The notes under the pieces were generated by a model. That model was not told the DNA's origin and did not search any database. It saw only the letters and a program-made list of their open reading frames with translations. The translations under genes and the position numbers were made by a program. Shown piece by piece: positions 17,095-24,892 of a DNA stretch of 47,678 bases. Positions within the stretch are counted from its first letter, which is position 1. Each line of letters opens with the position of its first letter. This DNA is from Vibrio tetraodonis (lineage in GTDB: Bacteria; Pseudomonadota; Gammaproteobacteria; Enterobacterales; Vibrionaceae), in NCBI RefSeq assembly GCF_003350295.1, contig NZ_QLYY01000029.1:1-47678 (forward strand), read 5' to 3'.

Positions 17095-17712
17095 GTGGAT
17101 ATGCATGTTTGGTTTGCTTATGTAGTTACAGCGGTTGTGTTTAGTTTGGCTCCCGGTTCTGGCATGGTAAATTCTGTTAGTAACGGTATTTCCTACGGTA
17201 CCCGAAAATCATTGGCTGCGGTTGCGGGGCTGCAGATTGGCCTGGCAATACATATAGTGTTAGTTGGGGTTGGTATTGGCGCACTCGTCGCGCAGTCTGC
17301 CACTGCATTTACTGTTATCAAATGGTTTGGAGCGGGATATCTGATTTGGCTTGGGGTTCAAAAATGGCGAGACACCTCTACCTTGACCACACACCACGCT
17401 GATAAAGCCTTGCCAGCCAGTGCCATGATGCGCAAAGCGACACTGATTAACCTGACTAACCCTAAGTCGGTTGTTTTTTTGGTCGCACTTTTTCCTCAGT
17501 TTATTGATCCTGCGGGTGAGCAATTAATGCAATTCTTAGTTTTAGGTGTCACCACAGTGGTGATTGATTCCATAGTGATGGTTGGATACACGTCTTTAGC
17601 TGCGCAAATGGGGCGTTTTATTCGTTCAGATAAGGTCATGAGTAAACTCAATAAGCTATTTGGCTCCATGTTTATATTTTGTGGGGCACTACTAGCGACA
17701 ACGAAAGCCTAG
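17095..17712 (+). CDS. rhtB: Homoserine/homoserine-lactone efflux protein RhtB (LysE family)
   Basis: 205 aa, about six membrane segments. Exports homoserine and related amino acids. SLAPGSGMVN (about residues 18-27), GLQIGLAIHIVLVGVGIGAL and LINLTNPKSVVFLVALFPQF are strongly RhtB-like. An ATG at 17014 is in frame but I prefer GTG 17095, because GAGGAG (17081-17086) sits 8 nt upstream and the resulting N-terminus and length (205 aa) match E. coli RhtB (206 aa). The longer start would run into the divergent pldB promoter. Confidence 0.9.
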   Translation: MDMHVWFAYVVTAVVFSLAPGSGMVNSVSNGISYGTRKSLAAVAGLQIGLAIHIVLVGVGIGALVAQSATAFTVIKWFGAGYLIWLGVQKWRDTSTLTTHHADKALPASAMMRKATLINLTNPKSVVFLVALFPQFIDPAGEQLMQFLVLGVTTVVIDSIVMVGYTSLAAQMGRFIRSDKVMSKLNKLFGSMFIFCGALLATTKA

Positions 17713-17725
17713 TGTGTGGTAGTTA

Positions 17726-18952
17726 ATGCGTGATACATATGTAGCTCGTCAGCCAATTTTTAATGCTAGGCGACAGACATTGGGATACGAGCTGCTCTTT
17801 CGTGATGGGGAGCAGAATGCTTATCCTGCTCATATTGAGTCGAATCGAGCCACATATAGGCTGATTGTTGAGAACTTTTTATCTCTCGGAGTCAATCCTG
17901 CTTTGGTGCAATCACGCAGCTTTATTAACTTTCCCCATAAAAGTTTACTTAGGCGCTTGCCTCTTACCTTACCAAAAGACAAGGTTGTCATCGAAGTGTT
18001 GGAAACCTGCTCTCCCACTGATGAGTTATACGAGGCAATTAAAGAAATCAGTCTTGCTGGATACATTGTTGCTTTGGATGACTTTGTATATAGCCAAGAG
18101 TGGGAGCGCTTCTTACCTTATGTCCAAATTATAAAGCTTGATATTATGGCTATGGGGTTAGACCAGGCTTGCGAGTTTGTTAAGCAGCATAAATCTCGCG
18201 GTAGTCGACGTAAATTTCTTGCCGAGCGTGTTGAGACTGAACAAGACTTTTTAACGGCTCGTTCTGCTGGGTTTACCTTTTTCCAAGGCTACTTCTTTAG
18301 TAAACCAGAGATGATAAAGCAGCGTTATATTAGCCCTGAACAGATTATTGCAATGGAGTTACTTAGTGAAGTTTGCAAGACGGAGGTCGACTTTCAAAAG
18401 GTAGAAACGATTGTGGCTAAAGATGTCGCCTTGTCTTACCAATTGCTTCGTTTTGTCAATACGATGTCCGAAAGGTTAGAAGTGACTATTTCGTCGTTTC
18501 GCCAAGCCTTGGTGTATCTTGGGGAAGATAGGCTACGAATTTTTGTATCTCTCGCCGTTGCTTCTTTTATCTCGATACAAAAACCGAAAGAGCTTTATAA
18601 TTTGTCTCTTCAACGTGCGCAGTTTTGCCAATTGATGGCTCGTGACAACCCATTTAACCAATATAGGGAACAAGCATTTCTTATCGGACTTTTCTCTACA
18701 TTAGACGCCTTGTTGGATCTCTCTCTTGAAGAACTCGTTAGGCAGTTACCTCTCAACCAAACTATTGAAAAAGCGCTGTTAGAGCGCCAAGGCCCCTATG
18801 GTATCTTGCTTAATTTAGAAGAATGCTATGAGAAAGCCGATTGGCTCGGGATGCAAAGAGCGTGTCACCAGCTTAACTTGTCGGTTGATGAGGTCATGGC
18901 TCGAATATCAGAAGCACAACGCTGGAGTCGAGATATCCACCGGCTTGTTTGA
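17726..18952 (+). CDS. cdgJ: EAL-HDOD signalling protein (CdgJ-like)
   Basis: 408 aa, no membrane segment. N-terminal EAL-like domain (about 1-200) in YuxH style, C-terminal HDOD domain (about 205-400). Most catalytic positions of c-di-GMP phosphodiesterases remain: Glu in YELLFR (about 22), Asn in FINFP (about 68), Glu in VVIEVLE (about 90), Asp-Asp in VALDDF (about 118-119), Lys in IIKLD (about 138) and Glu in LAERVET (about 167), but the loop after DDF lacks GTG. V. cholerae CdgJ beside rhtB has the same architecture and affects motility; the symbol is given on that basis. Starts 13 nt after rhtB. Confidence 0.85.
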   Translation: MRDTYVARQPIFNARRQTLGYELLFRDGEQNAYPAHIESNRATYRLIVENFLSLGVNPALVQSRSFINFPHKSLLRRLPLTLPKDKVVIEVLETCSPTDELYEAIKEISLAGYIVALDDFVYSQEWERFLPYVQIIKLDIMAMGLDQACEFVKQHKSRGSRRKFLAERVETEQDFLTARSAGFTFFQGYFFSKPEMIKQRYISPEQIIAMELLSEVCKTEVDFQKVETIVAKDVALSYQLLRFVNTMSERLEVTISSFRQALVYLGEDRLRIFVSLAVASFISIQKPKELYNLSLQRAQFCQLMARDNPFNQYREQAFLIGLFSTLDALLDLSLEELVRQLPLNQTIEKALLERQGPYGILLNLEECYEKADWLGMQRACHQLNLSVDEVMARISEAQRWSRDIHRLV

Positions 18953-19029
18953 GCTCTAAGAATTCATTCGATGAACTTTTTATGACAATGCCAATCTCCT
19001 ATTGATTTTCCTTTTCTTATAAATAAATA

Positions 19030-19050
19030 TATACGCATATTCGAATGAGG
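19030..19050. promoter_or_regulatory. Probable arsR operator/promoter region
   Basis: AT-rich TATAAATAAATATATA (19018-19033) followed by an 8-bp palindrome ATTCGAAT at 19039-19046 that abuts the arsR ribosome site GAGG (19047-19050). TTGATT at 19002-19007 could be the -35. ArsR-type repressors bind dyad sites overlapping their own promoter, so this is the natural candidate; the exact operator is inferred. Confidence 0.4.
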
Positions 19051-19057
19051 TTATGTT

Positions 19058-19405
19058 ATGTTGCCACATCAGTTTTTTAAATTACTTTCAGATGAAACCA
19101 GAGTGCGTTGTGTATTGTTGATCGAACGTGAGCAGTGTCTGTCTGTGGGTGAATTGACCGAGGCCTTGCAGGAAAGTCAGCCAAAAATCTCTCGCCACCT
19201 TGCTCAGCTTAGATCAAGTGGAATCTTAGTCGATATTCGTCAAGGGCAGTGGGTTTTTTACCAACTAAGTAAAGACTTGCCGGGTTGGATGAAGAAATTG
19301 GTCGATAATTTGGTTGCTTCACAGTGTTTAGCAACGCTATATCAGAACGATGTTGAAAGACTTCATAGTATTTCTGGCCGGCCAGTTTGTTGTCAGGATA
19401 GATAA
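19058..19405 (+). CDS. arsR: ArsR-family arsenic-responsive repressor
   Basis: 115 aa winged-helix repressor. LSDETRVRCVLLIERE (about 10-25) and the recognition region QPKISRHLAQLRSSGILVDIRQGQWVFYQL (partly shown) fit ArsR/SmtB. The canonical ELCVC metal site in the recognition helix is absent; cysteines are at the end of the first helix block (RCVLL, REQCLSV) and at the extreme C-terminus (PVCCQDR), so arsenite is probably sensed by an alternative Cys set. It heads the arsR-GAPDH-arsJ operon, 9 nt before the GAPDH gene. Confidence 0.93.
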   Translation: MLPHQFFKLLSDETRVRCVLLIEREQCLSVGELTEALQESQPKISRHLAQLRSSGILVDIRQGQWVFYQLSKDLPGWMKKLVDNLVASQCLATLYQNDVERLHSISGRPVCCQDR

Positions 19406-19414
19406 TAGGAGAAA

Positions 19415-20419
19415 GTGATGACTATTAAAGTTGGAATCAATGGCTTTGGCCGTATTGGACGGTTGGCTTTACGTGCTGCATTTGATTGGGAAGATATCGA
19501 GTTTATCCAGATCAATGACGTCGCAGGTGATGCACAGACGCTAGCACATTTATTAGAGTTCGACTCAGTGCAAGGGCGCTGGCATCATCAAGTAAAAGTC
19601 GAAGCTGACGATATGCTGATTCAAGGACAAAGGATTAAAACACTTCGTGAGAAAGATATTGATGCCGTTGATTGGTCTGGCTGCGATGTTGTGATTGAAT
19701 CGACAGGTAAACACCGTAAGACCTTTTTGCTTAAGAAGTATCTAACTCAAGGTGTGAAACGTGTCGTGGTCTCCGCGCCTGTAAAGGAAGAAGGCGTTGC
19801 CAATATTGTAGTTGGCGTTAACGATAACACCTTTGACCCTGAACAACACCGAATTGTTACTGCGGCATCATGTACAACCAATTGTATCGCTCCGATAGTT
19901 AAAGTGATCCATGAGCACCTCGGTATTGAGAAGTCGTCATTTACGACCATTCATGATTTGACTAACACTCAGACTATCCTTGATGCGCCGCATAAAGATT
20001 TGCGCCGTGCAAGAGCTTGTGGCATGAGTTTAATTCCAACAACCACCGGCAGTGCTACCGCCATTGTTGAAATATTCCCAGATTTAAAAGACAGGATTAA
20101 TGGTCACGCCGTTCGGGTCCCACTAGCCAATGCGTCGTTGACAGACATTATTTTTGACGTCAAACGAGACACGACACCAGAGGAAGTAAACAAACTACTC
20201 AAAGAAGCATCAGAAGGAGAGCTTCAAGGTATTCTTGGCTTTGAGGAACGCCCACTGGTATCGATTGATTATAAAGGTGATCAGCGCTCAACCATAGTGG
20301 ATGCACTATCAACTATGGTGGTTGGTGAGCGGATGGTGAAAATCTATGCCTGGTATGATAACGAGATGGGTTATGCAACACGCACTGCTGAGCTAGTAAG
20401 AAAAGTAGGACATGTGTGA
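19415..20419 (+). CDS. ArsJ-associated glyceraldehyde-3-phosphate dehydrogenase
   Basis: 334 aa type I GAPDH: NAD-binding KVGINGFGRIGRLALRAA at the N-terminus, catalytic Cys in AASCTTNC (about residue 153), and WYDNEMGYATRT near the end. Its operon position between arsR and arsJ marks it as the arsenate-detoxifying paralogue: it makes 1-arseno-3-phosphoglycerate from glyceraldehyde-3-phosphate and arsenate, which ArsJ exports. It is not expected to be the main glycolytic enzyme. Confidence 0.93.
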   Translation: MMTIKVGINGFGRIGRLALRAAFDWEDIEFIQINDVAGDAQTLAHLLEFDSVQGRWHHQVKVEADDMLIQGQRIKTLREKDIDAVDWSGCDVVIESTGKHRKTFLLKKYLTQGVKRVVVSAPVKEEGVANIVVGVNDNTFDPEQHRIVTAASCTTNCIAPIVKVIHEHLGIEKSSFTTIHDLTNTQTILDAPHKDLRRARACGMSLIPTTTGSATAIVEIFPDLKDRINGHAVRVPLANASLTDIIFDVKRDTTPEEVNKLLKEASEGELQGILGFEERPLVSIDYKGDQRSTIVDALSTMVVGERMVKIYAWYDNEMGYATRTAELVRKVGHV

Positions 20420-20445
20420 GAGCAAACCAAGATGAGGCATAATCT

Positions 20446-21663
20446 GTGAGTGTACTTTTGGCTAAAAATATCCGCCAATATATGTTGGTGACATTCAATT
20501 ATTGGAACTTCACCATCACAGATGGCGCATTGAGAATGCTGGTGGTTTTGTATTTCCACGACTTGGGATACAGCACACTAGAAATCGCCTCTCTGTTTTT
20601 GTTTTATGAGTTTTTTGGCGTAGTGACTAACCTAGTCGGTGGTTTTTTGGGAGCTAGACTTGGTCTAAATAAGACCATGAACCTTGGATTATTGATGCAG
20701 ATTGTTGCTTTAACCATGTTGGCTGTCCCTACTGCATGGTTAACTATACCTTGGGTAATGTTGGCACAAGCTTTATCTGGTATTGCAAAAGATCTGAATA
20801 AAATGAGTGCCAAAAGCTCCATCAAATCCTTGGTTCCAGAACAGCAACAAGGAGCTTTGTATAAATGGGTCGCTGTTCTGACAGGATCTAAAAATGCGTT
20901 GAAAGGAGTGGGCTTTTTTATTGGTGGGTTATTACTGTCTTTAGTTGGATTTAAATATGCTGTGGTTTTGATGGCAGGCATATTGACCTTAGTTCTTATC
21001 GGTAGCTTGTATGGTTTAGAAGGTGATTTAGGTAAGGCGAAAAATAAGCCAAAGTTTCATGATATTTTTTCTAAATCGCGTTCTATTAATATTTTATCTG
21101 CCGCACGCATGTTTTTGTTTGGTGCACGAGATGTTTGGTTTGTAGTTGCCTTACCTGTTTATCTAGGGAGTGTCTTTGGCTGGAATCATTCGTGGGTCGG
21201 AGGCTTCTTAGCCTCTTGGGTGATTGCTTACGGCCTCGTGCAGAGTATCGCGCCAAAAATTACAGGCAGTTCTGAAGCTGGTGCACCAGATGGTGCAGCG
21301 GCGTTATTCTGGGCTGGTTTGCTCGCAGTCATCACGGCGGGCATAGCATATGGGGTTCAAATTGAATGGCAGCCTGAATTAGTTATTATTCTAGGTTTGC
21401 TCGTGTTCGGCGCAGTGTTTGCGATCAATTCATCTTTGCACTCTTACCTCATCGTTAGTTATGCCAAAGGCGATGGCGTGTCTTTGGATGTGGGCTTTTA
21501 TTATATGGCCAACGCGATGGGACGCTTAATCGGGACTGTGCTCTCGGGTTGGGTATTTCAGATAGCGGGGCTGGCTGCTTGTTTGTGGGTTTCTTTTGTT
21601 TTTATTCTTATAACTACGTTAATTTCTATTCAGTTACCGAGCAGGCGCCACCAAGCTGCATAG
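20446..21663 (+). CDS. arsJ: ArsJ organoarsenical efflux permease (MFS)
   Basis: 405 aa, about 11-12 membrane segments. Exports 1-arseno-3-phosphoglycerate made by the GAPDH next door; the compound falls apart outside, completing arsenate resistance. NYWNFTITDGALRMLVVLYF (about 14-33) and KDLNKMSAKSSIK (about 113-125) are characteristic of ArsJ. GTG start chosen because GAGG (20434-20437) lies 8 nt upstream. Confidence 0.93.
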   Translation: MSVLLAKNIRQYMLVTFNYWNFTITDGALRMLVVLYFHDLGYSTLEIASLFLFYEFFGVVTNLVGGFLGARLGLNKTMNLGLLMQIVALTMLAVPTAWLTIPWVMLAQALSGIAKDLNKMSAKSSIKSLVPEQQQGALYKWVAVLTGSKNALKGVGFFIGGLLLSLVGFKYAVVLMAGILTLVLIGSLYGLEGDLGKAKNKPKFHDIFSKSRSINILSAARMFLFGARDVWFVVALPVYLGSVFGWNHSWVGGFLASWVIAYGLVQSIAPKITGSSEAGAPDGAAALFWAGLLAVITAGIAYGVQIEWQPELVIILGLLVFGAVFAINSSLHSYLIVSYAKGDGVSLDVGFYYMANAMGRLIGTVLSGWVFQIAGLAACLWVSFVFILITTLISIQLPSRRHQAA

Positions 21664-21687
21664 ACAACCATGGTTTTTATAACAGAA

Positions 21688-21722
21688 AGCTGACTGAGGT
21701 TGTATTTTGGTCGGCTCTTTTG
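21688..21722 (+). terminator. Probable terminator of the ars operon
   Basis: AGCTGACTGAGG pairs with TTTTGGTCGGCT around a TTGTA loop; the stem uses several G-T wobbles, then CTTTTGTTGTT follows. It is 24 nt past the arsJ stop. Moderate because of the wobble pairs. Confidence 0.5.
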
Positions 21723-21766
21723 TTGTTATATTTTGATGGTGGTTAAAAACGGTTGAAGAGTTGAAA

Positions 21767-21967
21767 ATGAAAAGATGATGGATGCTATGTTTGATGTGGT
21801 TTTCTGTGCCTCTAGCCTATAGGTATGAAGGTGGTTATAACGATGCAGAAGTGCACTTTGTCGACTATTTTCAACGAACTGATGGCATCAAATACTTGCC
21901 AAAAAACATTATCACCAAGGTTTATGAACTGAAAATAGTGAACACCAATGTGATATTGACATTTTGA
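21767..21967 (+). pseudogene. Small secreted-protein ORF interrupted by an in-frame TGA
   Basis: From ATG 21767 the frame reads Met-Lys-Arg-stop(TGA)-Trp, then an uninterrupted 61-codon stretch beginning MLCLMWFSVPLAYRY and ending at TGA 21965. Positive residues followed by a hydrophobic run ending in PLA look like a signal peptide split by one nonsense codon. GAAGAG (21755-21760) is a plausible ribosome site for ATG 21767. Restart at ATG 21782 is possible but has no clear ribosome site. The mature part (YEGGYNDAEVHFVDYFQRTD) matches no family I recognise. Read as a recently broken small gene, or a real 61-aa ORF. Confidence 0.4.
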
Positions 21968-22202
21968 GCCAGTAATTCTTTTTGTACATAAATCGACAAC
22001 TTACCTTGGCTTTGTCTATGTAGCATTCTTCGAGACACATCACACGTTAGCCAGTTATTTTTCAGTATCCTGATATGGCTAGTCTTTGATTATTCTACAT
22101 TACTTAATGGATTAAAGTTAGTTATAGATAGTGAGCTTTGAGTGTTGATATTTGGCTGGAGGCTGGTTTTGTACGCTAATGATAGTAGCGATGGAGAGTA
22201 TT

Positions 22203-22568
22203 ATGTCTGATATAGAAAAGGTAGTAACGAGGACACGGAAGATTGAAACCCTGCTTCGTACACAGTATCACGCAGAGGGTAAGGGGTTACATCAACTGGT
22301 TACCAGCTGCGAGGAGCGCCTACCGCACGATGTTATTGGAAAACTACGCTATATCGCAACTATTCGTAATAAAGTTGTCCATGAAGATGATTACCAATTA
22401 GAGAGCCGTAAGGACTTTCTTGCTGTGTGTGATGAATGTGAAAAAGAGTTAACCCCAAGAAGTAGCCGCTTTGTCTGGAGGGCTGCTATTACTCTAATGA
22501 CTTTGATAACTTTGGCTGCACTTTTGTTCTATTATGCTCACTGGGACACTTTGTCCAAACATTTGTAG
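22203..22568 (+). CDS. HEPN-like protein with C-terminal membrane anchor
   Basis: 121 aa. ATG 22203 is chosen because GGAGAG (22193-22198) lies just upstream; the longer frame from 22152 has no ribosome site. Residues 1-80 are helical with LLRTQYHAEGKGLHQLV and IRNKVVHEDDY (about 54-64). RNKVVH fits the Rx4-6H motif of HEPN-fold RNases (Arg about 55, His about 60), as in DUF4145-type proteins. Residues ~90-108 form one membrane segment (ITLMTLITLAALLFYYA). No partner nucleotidyltransferase is adjacent. Could be a membrane-tethered RNase or a non-catalytic HEPN; function unknown. Confidence 0.7.
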   Translation: MSDIEKVVTRTRKIETLLRTQYHAEGKGLHQLVTSCEERLPHDVIGKLRYIATIRNKVVHEDDYQLESRKDFLAVCDECEKELTPRSSRFVWRAAITLMTLITLAALLFYYAHWDTLSKHL

Positions 22569-22599
22569 CTAAGCCTTTAAAACCGTAACTACGCGGAAA

Positions 22600-22647
22600 A
22601 TAGTCAAATGTTGTCATTTGTCGAATAAACGATCCATATTTGACTAT
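22600..22647. repeat. 10-bp perfect inverted repeat with 28-nt spacer
   Basis: ATAGTCAAAT (22600-22609) and ATTTGACTAT (22638-22647) are exact reverse complements. The element lies between the HEPN-TM gene and the strong terminator at 22661. It could be an RNA hairpin or a protein-binding site; role unknown. Confidence 0.6.
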
Positions 22648-22660
22648 AAAGCTATCACAA

Positions 22661-22695
22661 AACAAAAAGGGACGCCAACGCGCCCCTTTTTGTTT
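22661..22695. terminator. Bidirectional Rho-independent terminator
   Basis: AACAAAAAGGGACGC and GCGCCCCTTTTTGTT form a 15-bp stem with one mismatch around a 5-nt loop CAACG, with T runs on both strands. It separates the convergent HEPN-TM gene and the 26-aa micro-ORF. Confidence 0.9.
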
Positions 22696-22708
22696 AATTG
22701 GATATGAT

Positions 22709-22789
22709 CTAGTACATCATTGGCAGCGTCATTAGGCCAACAACAACTGCGATCATTACAAGTCCTTGTTTTTGTGAAGAAGTAATCAT
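22709..22789 (-). CDS. 26-residue single-span membrane peptide
   Basis: Minus-strand micro-ORF of 26 codons plus TAG. The peptide starts MITSSQKQGLVMIAVVVG and ends LPMMY: a short polar N-terminus and one hydrophobic span of about 17 residues. GAGGAG (complement of 22797-22802) is an excellent ribosome site 7 nt before the ATG, and the terminator at 22661-22695 follows 14 nt after the stop. This RBS-ORF-terminator arrangement strongly suggests a real expressed small protein of the YnhF-like size class; I cannot assign a family or function. Confidence 0.65.
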   Translation of the reverse strand: MITSSQKQGLVMIAVVVGLMTLPMMY

Positions 22790-22802
22790 AACCCTGCTCC
22801 TC

Positions 22803-23471
22803 GATGCTTATGTTTTAATCTATGATTCTAAGAATAGCAGTACTTTCATAGTTTGATCAAGTGTTAATTATTATAAATCTCATGATGTTAGCGGCTAAGG
22901 CCCTTAAAGTGACAGATAAAGTTAGGTTAAATCATGATTAAAGCTGACTTTTTATATGTTTAAAATTTGTTTTTAATTTTTATATTCATATTAAACTTAT
23001 GATTTTTAATTGTTTTTTGATTATTTTGTCTTGGTTTTTTATATAGTTTACTGTTTGTGGTGTTTTTTAAGGTATACCAATGTCATGGTTAGGTAAAATG
23101 TATGATTAGTGGAGTTTTCCTATGAGGAAAACCGAAATAGCCTTGGTTTTCCTTTGTGATTTTGAGTAAGTTAGGTTTTAATATAAAAATGTATATTTAT
23201 TGAACTCCTAGTTGTTTATTTAAGGTGTTGATTTTAATTTGATTTTATTATTTTTGGATTTGGTTTTGTAAGTTTTCTTTGATTTTTTCTGTGTGGTTGG
23301 TTTTTTGGTTGTGAGATGGCTAAAATGGGTAAGTTTTCCATTTTTATTCTCACTTTTAGTGATAACAATGCTCATTATAGAGCCTAACCCAGATCGAAAT
23401 TTTGTCTTTCATTTCTGGACTTCTTTGTTTGCCTGCCTACACTGGCGACTTGATTTTGAGTAGGGGGAAGC
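22803..23471. other. Long AT-rich intergenic region, G/T-biased
   Basis: About 670 nt without a convincing gene on either strand. From about 22960 to 23330 the + strand is very rich in T and G and poor in C. It includes GTTTTCC-TATGA-GGAAAAC (23114-23132) and a further GGTTTTCC at 23145-23152 that could pair with the same GGAAAACC. An 11-base direct repeat GATTTTGAGTA occurs at 23158 and 23452. The left end should hold the promoter of the micro-ORF and the right end that of the YhhN gene. Confidence 0.6.
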
Positions 23472-24095
23472 ATGTGGAGCTGGCTTTCAGTCGCGTTATC
23501 GGGGTTCATTAGCGTCAATGCTAACGAACGCAGCCAATATGATCAGGCTGCTGTGTTTAAAACACTTTCTCTTTGTATGCTGGTGATTATACTGTGGACG
23601 CAGGGTAAGCCTGATGATGTGTCCGTATGGTGGGTTACCTTGGGCATAGTGGTTTCTATGTTTGCTGATGTTCTACACGTCTATAAAAAAAAGAAAAAGC
23701 TATGCTTTTCAGCGTTTATTCTTTCTCAGCTATGTTATAGCGCTGCTTATTGGTTGATGCTGTCTGGTGGAATAGTATGGTGGCTTCCAGCTATGCTGCT
23801 TGCGATCGGTGTCGTCGTTTTTTTTCTTATGCTGCCGAAAATAGATCGGGTCATTTTCCCCGTAGTCATTATGGGGATGGTTTTATTTCAGTTTAATTGG
23901 GCTGCAGGAGAATTATGGCTAACGGCAGACACAGTGGCCAGCATGATGGGATTTTTGGGAACCCTTACATTGACGTGTTCTGCGGCGCTTTTGGCGGTAC
24001 ATGATTATAAACACTCTATCACCTATGGCCGTTATTTGATTTCTGGTAGTTATTTACTTGCCCATTCCTTGATTGTCGCTTCCTTAATTACTTGA
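23472..24095 (+). CDS. YhhN/TMEM86 family membrane protein (lysoplasmalogenase-like)
   Basis: 207 aa, about seven to eight membrane segments. GIVVSMFADVLHVYK (about 57-71) and the following FSAFILSQLCYSAAYW (about 79-94) correspond to the conserved Asp- and His-containing helices of YhhN. Animal TMEM86B cleaves the vinyl-ether bond of lysoplasmalogens; the bacterial substrate is uncertain. AGGGGGAAGC just before ATG 23472 gives a good ribosome site. Confidence 0.85.
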   Translation: MWSWLSVALSGFISVNANERSQYDQAAVFKTLSLCMLVIILWTQGKPDDVSVWWVTLGIVVSMFADVLHVYKKKKKLCFSAFILSQLCYSAAYWLMLSGGIVWWLPAMLLAIGVVVFFLMLPKIDRVIFPVVIMGMVLFQFNWAAGELWLTADTVASMMGFLGTLTLTCSAALLAVHDYKHSITYGRYLISGSYLLAHSLIVASLIT

Positions 24096-24265
24096 TAATC
24101 AAGCATTCGACGCGCCGAGTACAAAGCCATGATAGATTGATCTAATAACTCCGATTGATGATTTATTGTTTTATTCATCAATGTGAGAGTTGATTTGCTT
24201 GCAATGATCAGAGTGCTCAGGCTAAATATGGAGGCTCGCAACTCTCTGCCTTTGGAGGCTCATTG

Positions 24266-24850
24266 ATGGAAATCCTTTCTGCTGCGACCATGCTATTTCT
24301 TATTATGGATCCGCTTGGCAATCTCCCTATCGTTTTATCGATTTTGAAACATTTGGACCCAAAGCGCCGACGCAAAGTGCTAATTCGAGAGTTGATTTTT
24401 GCATTGTTGATATTGATGTTATTTTTATTTGCAGGCAAGGCGATTTTGAGCTTTCTTCATGTACAGCCCGAAACATTGAGTATCTCTGGTGGAATCATTT
24501 TATTTATTATTGCGATTAAAATGATTTTCCCTAGTGCGGGAAGCATTACAGGCCTAGCCGCGGGTGAAGAGCCTTTCATCGTACCTATGGCGATTCCTAT
24601 GATCGCTGGACCTTCGGTTATCGCAGCCTTACTGCTTTTATCAACACAGCATCCAGATAAGTTAGTGGAGCTATCCGCAGCTGTAATGTTGGCTTGGGGA
24701 GCGACGTTTTTTATTCTTATGTTTTATAGCTTCTTTCACCGAATTTTGGGAGAGCGAGGGCTTAAGGCGATTGAGCGCTTGATGGGACTTTTACTCGTGA
24801 TGATTTCTACTCAGATGTTTCTTAACGGTGTCAAAAGTTATCTCAGCTAA
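24266..24850 (+). CDS. yhgN: MarC-family membrane protein YhgN
   Basis: 194 aa, about six membrane segments. MDPLGNLPIVLSILKH (about 13-28), SISGGIILFIIAIKMIFPS and EEPFIVPMAIPMIAGPSVIA are typical of the MarC/YhgN NAAT family. No transport substrate is established for it. ATG 24266 is preferred over the TTG at 24263 because GGAGG (24254-24258) is 7 nt upstream. A second copy of TGGAGGCTC at 24229-24237 is a duplicated ribosome-site-like sequence. Confidence 0.92.
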   Translation: MEILSAATMLFLIMDPLGNLPIVLSILKHLDPKRRRKVLIRELIFALLILMLFLFAGKAILSFLHVQPETLSISGGIILFIIAIKMIFPSAGSITGLAAGEEPFIVPMAIPMIAGPSVIAALLLLSTQHPDKLVELSAAVMLAWGATFFILMFYSFFHRILGERGLKAIERLMGLLLVMISTQMFLNGVKSYLS

Positions 24851-24852
24851 AA

Positions 24853-24885
24853 TTAAACCGCCGCTCATAATAAGCGGCCGTTTAA
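24853..24885. terminator. Bidirectional terminator between yhgN and the DUF1145 gene
   Basis: TTAAACCGCCGCT and AGCGGCCGTTTAA form a 13-bp stem with one mismatch around CATAATA. It lies between convergent genes. T runs are short, so termination strength is uncertain. Confidence 0.7.
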
Positions 24886-24892
24886 TATCACG

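Noticed and set aside
19415..20419. Housekeeping glycolytic GAPDH
   Set aside because: Operon position between arsR and arsJ fits the dedicated arsenate-detoxifying paralogue better.
23158..23462. Direct repeat GATTTTGAGTA (two copies ~290 nt apart)
   Set aside because: Eleven bases in a low-complexity G/T-rich stretch; likely chance, and no mobile-element ends or other copies are seen.
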